Below, in pieces: positions 35,189 to 46,499 of a DNA stretch of 64,000 nt. The translations under genes and the position numbers were made by a program. The stretch is from positions 62,001-126,000 of the forward strand of contig JAOVFP010000011.1 in the NCBI GenBank assembly GCA_025738555.1. Reading direction: 5' to 3'. The notes under the pieces were generated by a model. It was not told the origin of the DNA. It saw nothing but the letters and a program-made list of their open reading frames with translations, and ran no database searches. This stretch comes from Cyathus striatus. Taxonomy: Eukaryota > Basidiomycota > Agaricomycetes > Agaricales > Nidulariaceae. Each line of letters starts with the position of its first letter. Positions within the stretch are counted from its first letter, which is position 1.

Positions 35189-35550
35189 TCTATGATTGAG
35201 CTCTTTACGCTCCCCCCCCCCTTACACGTGAATTTCACGTGAACTTCACATGAATAGGTGAAGCTCATGTGAAGTTCATGTGAAATTCATGTGAACTTTT
35301 GCCCTATTATTTTTTCAATTTTTAGGTGAGAACACCGCAAATTATTTCACATGAATTTCATATGAATTTCGTGTGAATTTCACATAAATCAGATGAATCA
35401 CATGAATTTCAGGTGAAAGATTCACCTAATATTCAGGTGAACTTTCACATTCCAAATTCACGTTCACTCTCGATGTATGTGAAATTCATATGAAATTCAC
35501 ATGAAGTACAAATGGAATATTACTCTTACTATAAATGGTATAGTATAGCA

Positions 35551-35655
35551 CGAAAAATAAAATGCTCACAGGAAGGTTCGAACACGGCTCACTGCAAAAG
35601 GGGGTACAAAATTCCCACGGACAAGCAAGTTAACCGTTAGTCAATATGATCCTAC
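35551..35655 (-). repeat. tRNA-derived SINE-like unit inside element A
   Basis: On the minus strand the unit begins GGATCATATTGACTAACGGT (A-box-like TGACTAACGG), contains GTGTTCGAACCTTCC (B box, 35574-35583) and ends GCATTTTATTTTTCGTGCTA. The unit at 60677-60784 has the same A-box to B-box order and the same tail. This is the layout of a tRNA-type RNA polymerase III promoter in a SINE. No functional tRNA fold is claimed. Confidence 0.6.
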
Positions 35656-35679
35656 AGCTACTTTGTACTTTGTGCTACA

Positions 35680-37290
35680 TAACCGCCGTTTACACCACGT
35701 GCCGTCACCACTGTCACTGCCACTGCCAGCGCATTGGACATCGTCAACATCGTCCACAACAATGTCCTCACGTCTCCTCACACCCTCTCTCACACCCTCT
35801 CTCGCACCCTCTTCGCCCTTCTCAACCCCTGCGTTATCCGGGCCCTCTCCCTCTCCACACCCTCTCCTGGTCCAAGCCAGCGACCAACGTCGCCACGCGC
35901 CCACCTCTCTAAAAGTAAGTTCCTCTTCCTCTCCTCGTCGTTGTTATGCTATCGCTGTCTCGCAGCATCCCCGTCGTCATCCTACTTCCCTGCTCGCCAC
36001 CAATCGCCCTGGTCGATGTGTCAACACCTACAGCGCCTCTCCGCCATTGTCTCCCCTCAACGGTGACAACATCAATCCCCTTCTCCTGCCGTCGTCGCCA
36101 CGTCATGCCGCCGACCTCTCCACCACATCCCCCTCTTCTCGTCGTCGTTGATGCGGCGTGCCATCTCGTTCTCTACGCCATCCCCCCTCCCCCTCCTATC
36201 CTCTCTTGTCGTCACTGGCACGTCACGCCGTTTCCTATCCATACCACCTCCCCTCCTCGACACTTTGACGTCTCAACGGCTAATGTCGCCATACGCCCAC
36301 ATTCTTCGACGTCCAACTGGCCCAACGACGGCATACGCCATTTCTCCCCTTGCTCGTTGATGACGATGACGACGCATCAATGGCCCCGCCCCCCTCAGCC
36401 AGCCTCTCCTCTGCCTCTTCCTTCGCTGGTTACCGACATAGCCCAGCAGTCGACGGCATTGGCGTCAATTCCACGGTCCCAGCCCCTCTCCACTGCCTCT
36501 CCCCTCGCTCGTCGTCGACGACATAGCCCCAGTCGCTTGGCGACGACAGCGTGAACTCCCAGGCCTTCCTTGCCCAACATCCCAACATCCCCAGCCCAGC
36601 CCTCATGAAGCCGTATCCCACCACACTACCACCTCACACCACCACTACCTCGCACCACCACCTCGCACCATCACCTTGCACCACCACCTCACTTTTTCCC
36701 ACCACCCCGTTTATCACCACGCACGTCGCTTTCCACACCCATCTCGACGTTCCAACGGCGTAATGAACGATGGACCCGAGTGGGAGACAGCGTAGAGAGG
36801 GAGACAACAGGGATATGGGATGTAAACAGCGTGGAGGCGGACAGGGCGTGGAGAAGGGGATATCGTGGGCGAGAGTCAGCGTGGGAGGGGGGTTAAGAAC
36901 GACAGTACGTCGAGGAGGGAGGTATCGTTTTACTAGCCCGATATTCACCCGCCATTTCCTCTCTACGCCAGCGCTCCCAGCCCCCTGCTCATAGTCATTA
37001 GGTCGTAGAGCTGCGTCCCAGCGCCACGCTCTCTTTGTCATCCCCCTTCTCTCCTAACTTCGACGTTCCAACATCACCATCCCTCTCCTCTCTTTCCCGA
37101 CGTCCCATGTTCCCACCACCCACCATTTTCGCCACGGCGTTGCTGTCTCCTCCACCACCTCATCGTCTCCCACCATCCTGCCCTCACCTTCACCTCGTTG
37201 ACTTCACCATCTCCCACCCATGCTATTGCCTTCTCGTTGTCCCCTACCCTTCCCCTCTCGTTTCCTATTTGCAGTGTTGCAGATGTGGTT
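35680..37290. repeat. C-rich, CpG-rich core of element A
   Basis: Built from degenerate stretches such as CGTCGTCGCCACGTCATGCC and CACCACATCCCCCTC, giving long Ser/Pro/Arg/His frames in all plus frames (for example 35663-36151, 35946-36554). None has a domain. The texture matches the GC-rich elements at 8.9-10.5 kb and 59-62 kb, but here CpG is retained. A CTCTCTAAAAGTAAGTTCC near 35910 resembles a 5' splice site. I treat the frames as compositional rather than genes. Confidence 0.5.
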
Positions 37291-38178
37291 GTAGTAAATG
37301 TATTAATTGTATAATGTATTGGTTAGAGTATTATGCTTGTATTTCATGTTTTAATATGACATACATACAGTTCTAGTAAAATTAATGAGGTACAAACTAT
37401 AAGCAGAGTGCAGGTGGGCTATCTGAAGTATATAACTTTGATACAAATGGATGATTCATGTGAAATTCACCTGAAATTCATGGAATGATATATGTTAATT
37501 GCACTTATCTTTATCAGTACTAGATAGCCTATAATTCATCTAATATTCATGTGAAATTCACATGAATTACACCTGATTTTCAATGTGAAATTTCACCTAA
37601 CTTTCACCTCACCTTCACCTAATTTTCACTTAAATTTAATGGTTTTGGAATATTGTATGTGAAGGTGAAATTCATGTGAAACTCATGTAATTTCATGTGA
37701 ATTTCATGAGAAATATACCCTAAATTGGTGACATTCATGTGAAGTTCATGTGAATTTCTGCCCTTCATGTGAAATTCACATGAATTCATGGTGAAGGGGG
37801 GGGGGAGTGCAAAGTACTGCTATGATTGCACTTCTGGTGGGTTGTCAAATTGTTAATGATTCAGCAGTCTCGCAGATCATATCCGACATAGTTAATGGCT
37901 GGATCAAAGAGTTCAATCACGACCAGTTGTGCAAACATTAGAATGTCGTTTAATTGCATTTGGAACATTGTTTGTTTCAATTAAAAAACATCTGAGCCTG
38001 CTGTCTTAGCGAGTAGTTTGCTGATCTTAATCAGCATGGCCTTATTGAGATGTATCATTTTCACTTGTTTTGAGCCAAGCATGTGGCACTGGCATGGTGC
38101 AAGCTGCCTTGAAGTTGATGGAAGATATATGAGATGGGTTCCCCACTCATCTCTGGCCTTTGTATACCTTGTAATAAC

Positions 38179-39930
38179 CATGGCAGAAACTACGATTGAG
38201 GATGACCCATCTCAATATCACCATGCATTCGTTTGTAATGGACACTTTAGGGCAGTTAACTGCCTGCAGTTCTCTCCGGATGGTGAAATTCTTGCCAGTG
38301 GAGGTGAAGCCCGGCCTATCACTATCTCAGAGTTACACTTATTTCTTACTCTTAGCTGACGACGGCTACATAATGATCTGGGAGGTCTCCACTGGAAAAA
38401 GACTTCAGCGAATCAGCTCTAGACAGGGGCAAATTGCAAGCATACGTTGGATGGAAGACCCTCGCCGTTCTAGAGCAAGTTATATTGTGTCTGGAGGGGC
38501 GGATGGAACCTTGAAACTATGGAAAAGAAGTGATAAGCAGGTACATCTTACACATCATATATATGTTTCAATTCCCTGTCTCCTGTCTTATGACTTATGA
38601 TTTAGAGCACATTTGAATTTTGCAGTTCCATTCCAGTACTTGACACTCCTGTCGAGGATATAGCTACAGCGGATACACGATTGGCCATTGTAGGGAGAGG
38701 TAGATCATGTTTGCTTTCTGTAACTGTAGATGATGCAAATGGTAAGATTCAAGAAGTTAACATGAATTAAACCACAGTTAAGTGGTGCTTTTATTAGTAA
38801 AATTCCACCTACTGGCCTATGATGGTCGTGAATCATTTGGAAATCACAACTCTATGAATAACCAGACCAGCTCTAGCGCTATAGTTCAGCGCAGTAGAAG
38901 AGGCTTACCACACTTGGTTATTTTTTTCAACAATGGCCAGTCAGTGATGGTGGGATACCTGGATACGAAGGAAATGTCAGTCTTTCACTTATAAAATCTC
39001 ATATGTTTATTAAACTCCGGCTCTCATACAGAGTGTCTTGGGACATTGTGAGACCCCAATGGTTAGCATGGCGGCATAAACTAGAGAGGCATATGTAAGT
39101 ACACTTCTTGATAACTCATGTAGATGATTCATTGGCACTATTCCAATATTTAGAGGAAATATGACGTGGTCGGAGAGCTCAAGACAACTTCTTATATGGA
39201 ACCTGTTCAACGGTATCAATATTTATGACATTACCGACAGGCCTATTTGGTCCGGAAAGCTCAAGTTCATGATTCAAAGGAACTTCATTGTTCAGATGGC
39301 TTTCACAACATCAGATCGTTTCGTTATTATTGGTAGCGACACAGGAGCTGTCTATCTATGGGACCTGCAAACTAAAAAGGTCATGTCCACTTTAGCTCAT
39401 GACATATTTTGTAAGTATCAATATTATGTATATTTAACGCTTAATAATCGTCATTAAGCCACAACTGCAGTACAAACAATTACGGTTTGTGACTTATGAT
39501 TTACTATTGCGAGAAATGTAGTAACACCATCCACAGTACTGTTCTCCTAAGCGTGGACATCACTATTTAGCGAGTGCGACATCAGAACCAGGCGACGTCA
39601 GACCGACGGTCATGGTGTGGAAAAGTCCAAAGGCAAGGCATTTTTGTATTTCAGTAAAATGAAGTGCTAATCATACTGTCCAGGAACACAGCTTCCAAAA
39701 GCACATCAATGAAGTATTTGCCGTCCTGAGACCAACTCCTAATATTCTGCTGGGTTTGGGTCTATGCTTTCTTGTGGTGTTTTACATGAATGAAGAACTA
39801 CGCTGAGCGGCAGCTGCGAATGAGCTCGCTCTAGAGCTGACTGAGAAGCTTATGGACACATCTGCCAAGTTTGCCACAATTGTGGATAAGCAACACAAGG
39901 CAGGCCGTGATGTAGATCTTCCTAAGTAGA
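38179..39930 (+). CDS. WD40-repeat protein with C-terminal membrane segment, gene 2
   Basis: Starts MAETTIEDDPSQYHHAFVCN and runs into AVNCLQFSPDGEILASGG, then after a short intron (38309-38356) DDGYIMIWEVSTGKRLQRIS and SYIVSGGADGTLKLWKRSDK, two textbook WD40 blades. Later exons give STFEFCSSIPVLDTPVEDIA, RGLPHLVIFFNNGQSVMVGY, and AFTTSDRFVIIGSDTGAVYL followed by WDLQTKKV (to about 39410). The end (39735-39812) has NILLGLGLCFLVVFYMNEEL, a membrane segment, then a TGA. Past that stop the same frame continues NELALELTEKLMDTSAKFAT to another stop at about 39929, so the true end is unclear. Intron at 39410 onward not resolved. Same architecture as genes 1 and 3 but the most diverged of the three. 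Confidence 0.65.
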
Positions 39931-40469
39931 GATTAGACAATTGTGCAATATCATTTAGTACATCAGGGTTTCTGCAGCATGATCCCGAAACGTGGGAAGT
40001 TCTTATCTTCAATATATCTCGCTCCCCCACTGAATGACAACAAACTGTGAACTTTCTAGTCAAGATTCTCGATGAGCCATCTCTTTTACCCTCCTTTAAC
40101 CAATCGCATCGAGTTTAGTCCCGAATGGACACCAAGCCCAGATCCAGCATACCAAATAACGAACAGAAACTCTTTCAACCGATTTGAGAATAGTGCAGCA
40201 GACTCTGATCATACATATCAGTACTTTACCCTCCCCCCCAATTTCTGAATGGACAAGAAAATGTCCGGAATTTCCGGGTGGACTCCATATCAAAACTGGA
40301 TTTTCTGGATGGAATCCACATGGAACACAGATTTTCTGGATGGAGTCCAGATGGACAAAATAATTTCCGGACAAAGTCCACATTGAGTCCATGTTAAAGA
40401 ATATTTTTTCTGGGTGGAATCCAGGTGGAATGAGAAATTTTCCAATTGATGGGTTTTCCCATAGTCACA

Positions 40470-40890
40470 TCTAGTGTGACACTGTGCTGAGTGTGACACT
40501 AGGTGTTGAGTGTGACGCTAGGTGCTGAGTGTGACACTAGGTGCTGAGTGTGACACCGGGTGCTGAGTGTGACACCACGTGCTGAGTGTGACACTATGTG
40601 TTGAGTGTGACACTATGTGTTGAGTGTGACACTATGTGTTGAGTGTGACACTATGTGTTGAGTGTGACACTATGTGTTGAGTGTGACACTATGTGTTGAG
40701 TGTGACACTATGTGTTGAGTGTGACACTATGTGTTGAGTGTGACACTATGTGTTGAGTGTGACACTATGTGTTGAGTGTGACACTATGTGTTGAGTGTGA
40801 CACTATGTGTTGAGTGTGACACTATGTGTTGAGTGTGACACTATGTGTTGAGTGTGACACTATGTGTTGAGTGTGACACTAAGCGAAAAG
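40470..40890 (+). repeat. 19-bp minisatellite GTGTTGAGTGTGACACTAT
   Basis: At least twenty units, of which those between about 40590 and 40870 are essentially identical. The first few units vary (AGGTGCTGAGTGTGACACT, CGGGTGCTG). Near-identity of the central units points to recent expansion. Confidence 0.95.
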
Positions 40891-40984
40891 TGTGACACCA
40901 TGTGAAAGGAGTGTCATTATGTAAAAAGATACTGTGACACTATGTGAAATTGACAAGTGTGATACTAAGCGAACATTGTGATGC

Positions 40985-41525
40985 CTGTGTGTCACACTTA
41001 GCACATGGTGTCACACTCAGCACATGGTGTCACACTCAACACATTGTGTCACACTCAACACACAGTGTCACACTCAACACATGGTGTCACACTCAACACA
41101 TGATGTCACAGTTCTCACATTCAACACTCAGTGTCACATGCAACACATCGTGTCACACTCAACACATCGTATCACACTCAACACACAGTGTCACACTCAA
41201 CACATCATGTCACACTTAATGCACAGTGTCACACTTAATGCATAGTGTCACACTCAATGTGTAGTGTCACATTCAATGCATCATGTCACACTCAACACAT
41301 GGTGTCATGCTCAACACATGGTGTTACACTTAATGCACAGTGTCACACTTAATGCATAGTATCATACTCAATATGTAGTGTCACATTTAATGCATCATGT
41401 TACACTCAATGCTTGGTGTCACACTTAACACATAGTGTCACACTCAATGCATCATGTCACACTCAGCACATAGTGATATGCTCAATGCATAGTATCACAC
41501 TCAGCACACAGTGTCACACTTGACA
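40985..41525 (-). repeat. Inverted arm of the 19-bp minisatellite
   Basis: The same unit in reverse complement (GTGTCACACTCAACACAT) repeated about 28 times with more variation (TTAATGCACAGTGTCACAC, TGTGTAGTGTCACATTCAA). Together with 40470-40890 it makes an imperfect palindrome of more than 400 bp per arm around an approximately 100-bp spacer. Confidence 0.92.
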
Positions 41526-42065
41526 TAGTCATAGAAGTTGTGGACTGTACAGCATGTGCCCATGCACAAGCTAGCCATAGTGTAATAGTTATGCACACTA
41601 TCCACTATCATGTGAATGGGTGTTATGTAATCATCACAACAATACTGGTTCAAACTATGCAACTATGTCATGCTCTACTAATTTATTTATGATACAAGTA
41701 AAATAAGTAATAAACTACTAATTAATACAAGCTACCTGGAATCCATATGGATTCCAGGTGGAGTCCAGTATAGCAAATTCCTTCGAATTCCGGCTGAAAG
41801 GCGGAATTTGGCCAATAATCCGGATTCCACACGGAATTCATCTGGAAAGCACCTGGACCGGAAAACTAAAATTTGGCTGGTGTCTCTGCCAAAACAAGTC
41901 CACCTGGAGTCCGGATGGAGTCCATGGAATGGCCGGAAATTCTGTGGAAATTCTGCGGACTTTCCAGGGAGTCCGTGGATTCCGTCCGGACTCCGGAAGG
42001 AATTTAGGGGGGAGTGTAAAGACCTCATACATATCTTCAAGAAGTGTACATCTGTATTCTCACCA

Positions 42066-42640
42066 AATATTTAAGCATTAAGAACAATGCTCAGGAGTAC
42101 CTATCGGTGTGCTAGTGAGCCACATGAAGATGCAAATCATGATAATTATGGGACACAACACAACATATCCTCGGATGCTGTAATTAAATTGGGGAGCAAG
42201 GATCGCGCTAAACTGTGCCGCCCTCCAGGCACTCTAGGACAGCCTAATAGTGGGGGATGGTCACTTAAGAAAACACTTGGCTAGCGGGATGACTTTTACA
42301 AGGAAATCCAAGTATGTAATCTCTAATACCTCTATCATACTGACTCAATTGTTATATTAGAATAATGTACATCTAATAGCTCAGAAACACCTTGATAAAA
42401 AAAGCGCCTTTGTTAAGCAGGATAGATCTAATGTTACTCTGTTTCGCCAGGAGGTCTTATAAGTTTGATCTTATCGACTAAGATATTAACACTTACAATT
42501 CTTTATTTAGGTTCAATCCATTTACCCAATACTGTCTGAGTACCCTTCATCATGGCCCATTGACGCTTTTGTGGAGATGTACCTCAAAAACATGTCAGCA
42601 GAGTACCAGAAGCATCTGAAGGCTAGAAATCTGAGGTAAA
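42066..42640 (+). pseudogene. Fragment of an agaricomycete hypothetical protein (RPPGTLGQPNSGG motif)
   Basis: The frame from 42087 encodes KDRAKLCRPPGTLGQPNSGG then WSLKKTLG and meets a TAG at 42282-42284, after which the frame continues RDDFYKEIQ to a possible donor near 42310. A later exon, about 42512-42637, reads SEYPSSWPIDAFVEMYLKNM SAEY. The PGTLG(R/Q)PNSGG...SL block and the WP..A....YLKN block occur together in a widespread family of basidiomycete hypothetical proteins as I remember them. The in-frame stop and missing middle make this a remnant. Confidence 0.45.
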
Positions 42641-43160
42641 CGATAGAGGTCTCGGTGTACGTGCTCGAACTTCGGACATTATGTCATTATGTCTATCTCC
42701 ATAAATCAAAATCAAAGCATCATGCAATATCTACCTGACCTTCCAATTTTCTAATCTCCTAAGTGCTACAAGCGAATCTATGGCCCAGTGATCCCCTCCC
42801 CCCCTGTAAACTTCCTGCTATTATTCAATTATTAATTAGGTTTGTGATCAAAACGTGTATCTGAAATTCCATATACATGAATCACATAGGTAAGTTTAGC
42901 GTAGTCTAAGTCCGCTGTAGTGCCCCATTTGTTGCGATTGTTTGCACTTCTTTCCAGGCAGATCAGTCACCATTCGGTATGGTTTACCACTAATAAAATC
43001 GAAGGCTCAATTACACCTGTGACTTCTCTTTGTGGATGGGAGTGTATTAACAATTGGATATGATTTGGGATTACATGTGCAGCAAGATCATATAGTACAC
43101 GAGCAGGATGTGTCCTAAGAAACAAGGGCTAGATCCAGAGTTGGAACATCCAACTGCTTT
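42640..43160. other. Spacer, nothing recognised
   Basis: AT-rich sequence with no open frame of note between the 42.1 kb remnant and the 3' end of the Spt5-like pseudogene. A C8 run lies near 42800. Confidence 0.4.
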
Positions 43161-43165
43161 CTCTC

Positions 43166-46088
43166 TCAATGTGCCCCCCTATATGGAATGATGGTGGTTA
43201 CTTCTCCTTTCAATATCCATACACAATAATCATTCTTCTTCTCCTGGAAGTTATCCAGGTTGATGATAATTACATGTTGGACAGCCCTATCGGGAGGTAC
43301 CATCCACATGAACTCTGCTGGTATTTCAATGCAGTCATCCTTGTAAATAAGCTGGACTAGGAAACATTTCTTGTCCCTCAGTAGCTGTTTGAAGAGACCT
43401 CTTTCATTTTCAAAGTGTCCATTTTCAAATCCAACGCTCGTCTCAGTTGGTATTATGCCCGTAATGATGACTGCTAGATTTTTTTGTTTCAAGGCAGCGC
43501 CATCCAAATCGATCAAACGTTTCACCCAGTGATCTTCATAGGCATTGATTAATCAAGTGATCATTTTTTTATGATGAAAATAATGATATGTACCATCAAA
43601 TGCAGTTCTCTGTCTGGAAGTGCCTTTGCCAACGATGGCTGTTGTCATTGAAGCTGGGAGAGGAGTGGAAGCTTGCAAGGGGCAGGAAGATGGTAAGTTA
43701 TCCGGAACTATGAAGATGTTAGATACAGCGGTACATTTGGGGCGAGTAACTAACTTCTATGAATGAAGCTCGTTGATTCCGCTAGCACAGTACTTGAGGT
43801 TGAAGTAAGCTTATTATAATAGTGCATAAGCAAGCACTTCGGTAGTGAGCATAAAAGCACTCACAGAGGGTGTTCTCGAGCCAGGATTCCAAGCAGGTGT
43901 TAGGGATCCAATTCCAGAATCATTCTCCCAATGGGGTGTTAAACAAATGCTCGGTGAAATATTGGAGATATGCACAGGAATTTCAGTGAGGTCGTTAAGT
44001 GACTTAGGGCTATATCTGCAGCATCATTAGTCATTGAAGCCTTATCATATACACTGTGGTTACCCTGGAATATACACATTCTTTATCGGCACATGCACCA
44101 GGCTCCCGGAAACTATCAACTGAGCCGAAATTTCAATTTGGGCTATATTGCTCACGCTAACATCCTTGAGTATCCCAAGCGTTCCCTTGAGTGCACCAGC
44201 TCTTATTCTGATATATTTTCCATAATGATCCCGGTAAGGATCCATTCGCATCTTGTATGCTTCGGAGCCATAGGACTCGGTGTGACTTGCCAATATGGTA
44301 GTATCGCCTTGCCACTGAAAGGTTTTGCACTTCTCTGCAGAAATCTATGTCTGATGAACGAACTTCCCAATGTTCTCCCTACATAACTTGTTAGCTAATA
44401 TATCACTTTAAAAGGATGGATTGATTTTAACCTTATGCAATGGAAATACAGCAATGGTAATAACTTCATCACCAATCTTTCTGCCAAGTGCCACATTGGT
44501 CACCATCCCAACAGATCAACCCTAACACCATCGCCGATTTTGAAGAATTTCTGAAGAAGGATCAATGGCTGTGAAAATGTATGTGAGGGAGAATCGACAA
44601 GAACAAGTGACGCCTTTTCTCCTTCGATATCCTCTATGAATGCCAGATAGTTATCTCCTCCTTGAAGTGAAACCTTCATTTGGTCACCAATCTTAATACT
44701 TTCCAATAATGAAGTACACCTCGATTGTGCCATGACCCATGCAGGAACCTGTTCACATTTATCGAATGCTCTGAGCTCTTCAATTGTCAGTATGGCTTCA
44801 ACCTGATAGTAATCATCAGTGTCAAGTAATTTTCATACAATGAATCCATTGGGGGTATAGTGTGCGGCTTGAAAGATATAACCTTTGACAGTTTTTTTTT
44901 CGACATCCTTGTAGTCAATGGTAAAGTCATCTGAGCTTGTCTTTCGGGCACGATCAGCGTCGAATAGTTTGCATGGTGGAGGATTCATTGCTTTCGATGA
45001 CTCTGCAGTCCGCTTTCGTTTGGAGGACTTCGTGTATATGGTTCTAGGTATGTGAACCATGTTGACTCAAAGGGAGCAGTCACAAATGTCAGTTATAAAT
45101 GCGAGGTCATAGCGGTATGACCCTTTAAGTCGCACCCAAGAGTACTGAGTGGGTATATATATTGATCCTACTTGAGTGCAGGAATCCCAGCACGTAGTCG
45201 GAGCCGGTTTAATATGACAATCGTAGGCGTCGCTGTAGATAGCAGCACACTTCTGAACTGCCTCTAGGCTACAACCCTCAACATATACATGACCTGGGAC
45301 AATATTTGAAGTGAATGCACTGTGAATGTGAGCTGGACCTGCGTGGGTTGTGAACATTTCCACTATGATTTCCTCTTTTCCGTCCTATAGAAAAGGGTTC
45401 AGAATTTTTATTTATTGGAATGATTGTACAATATACTACTAACCTTAACCGGAATGTCGAAAAGTGGCCAGTCCCCAGGTCCTCGATCTCTACGAGGGAT
45501 ATTATGCTTATTAATCATAAGAACGGGATTGACTCCTGAATAACCATCCAATCACTCGTTCCTTTTGACATATCTGGTTACCAAGTGGTTAAAGAAGTCG
45601 TAGTTGGCTTCAATGGCGTGCGTTAACGACAACCGTGCCATCGGGATGTTGGTATCTTCATCATCGGTGATGTCTTCAATGAAATTGTCTGCACCAAGAG
45701 ATATAAGACAGAATATATGTAAACATTTAAACACCACCGTACGTACCGATAGAGCCATCATCATCATCATCATCCTCAGAGCTGGATCCTACTGCAGCTT
45801 CCAAATCCAAGAACGACTTGAACGGCATATTAAGTAGTGTTTGTCGTTGCATTCAGTAGGAGCTCACCTCTATCTTAGTTTTTTTCGTTGTAGTCGGCTG
45901 AAAGAATATCATTCAGCTATTAAGATACTCATATAAATGGATCCTTTCACCTTCGCCTTCACGTTTTTACTTTTTGACTTCCTAGGCCACGAGATTGGTA
46001 TTTCATTATCAGGGTCATTGAACCACTGTATTTCGCTAGTGTCCTTCAATGTGCCGTCGGGGTTTTGAGCACAATTTTCCGAATTCAT
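43166..46088 (-). pseudogene. Spt5-like NGN/KOW protein, inactivated
   Basis: Read from 46088, it starts MNSENCAQNPDGTLKDTSEI, then has an acidic N-terminus (SSSEDDDDDDG; FIEDITDDEDTNIPMARLS). An NGN-type domain follows at 45420-45090 with PGHVYVEGCSLEAVQKCAAI and YSWVRLKGSYRYDLAFITDI, the pattern of Spt5 'IYVEA' and first KOW motifs. More KOW-like segments follow: IKIGDQMKVSLQGGDNYLAF (44660 region), KYIRIRAGALKGTLGILKDV (44200 region) and a C-terminal 120-residue segment (43525-43166). TGA stops at 45064-45066 and 44830-44832 interrupt the frame. Spt5 is an RNA polymerase II elongation factor; agaricomycetes have extra diverged Spt5-like copies, and this is probably one of them rather than the essential gene. 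Confidence 0.7.
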
Positions 46089-46209
46089 ATTATACTAATT
46101 GTAGGTCAACTCTATGGGTATTCTAACTATGGCTTAGCTTCACGTATCTAAGTGACGGAGGGGACAGAGAGGAAAGATTCGAATGACGCATTCGTCGTGC
46201 CTTTTATTA

Positions 46210-46364
46210 CAGGGCCTCATGTTAGGGCAGGCTGTAATTACATGTGACCTGAGGTTTGCATACTATTATAGTAAGTTCGCTACTAATAGTAGTAGTAGTC
46301 GTACTAGTACTTAGATCTATGATGGGATCATGTGACATAATGACCTGCCCTAACATGAGGCCCT
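46210..46364. mobile_element. 155-bp MITE, copy 2
   Basis: Left CAGGGCCTCATGTTAGGGCA and its inverted repeat on the right (46344-46364, ending GAGGCCCT). The subterminal CATGTGACCT / ATCATGTGACAT pairs weakly. Same family as 25601-25717, with a longer and different centre. It sits about 120 bp upstream of the start of the Spt5-like pseudogene. No target duplication is clear. Confidence 0.8.
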
Positions 46365-46499
46365 ACCCCAAAGCTATCGCGACACCAATATTACTTTCTT
46401 TCCTTCTTACACACCCATCCTGCTGCACTCTGCCTCTGCTTCTGCCCGTCAACCACTCGCCCATGTTGCTAACACCATCTTACAGGTTCTCCAATTATA

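Larger units (their letters stand above)
35199..37818. mobile_element. TIR element A (2620 bp) with TTCATGTGAA subterminal arrays
   Basis: The left TIR is AGCTCTTTACGCTCCCCCCC, the right TIR on the minus strand AGTACTTTGCACTCCCCCCC. Flanks TCTATGATTG (35189-35198) and GCTATGATTG (37819-37828) agree at 9 of 10 positions. Both subterminal zones (35225-35515 and 37440-37790) are dense arrays of TTCAYRTGAA palindromes with TTCACCT and AAATTCATGTGAA variants. The interior contains a SINE-like unit (35551-35655) and a C-rich, CpG-rich core. There is no transposase. TIR and duplication length match elements B and C. Confidence 0.85.
40220..42025. mobile_element. TIR element B (1806 bp) carrying an inverted minisatellite pair
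   Basis: The left TIR is AGTACTTTACCCTCCCCCC, the right TIR on the minus strand AGGTCTTTACACTCCCCCC. A perfect 10-bp duplication CATACATATC flanks it (40210-40219 and 42026-42035). Subterminal zones (40240-40450 and 41730-41995) are arrays of GGANTCCANNTGGA and TTTCCGGA near-palindromes. The core is the GTGTTGAGTGTGACACTAT minisatellite in both orientations. No transposase frame. It lies between WD40 gene 2 and the pseudogene at 42.1 kb. Confidence 0.9.

Noticed and set aside
35946..36554. 202-codon Ser/Pro/Arg frame inside element A as its transposase
   Set aside because: No catalytic or zinc-binding motif; similarly long frames exist in the other phases, so it is compositional.
40944..41245. 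Thr/His/Cys/Ser repeat frames as a secreted repeat protein
   Set aside because: They are satellite units in two phases with no signal peptide and no splice context.
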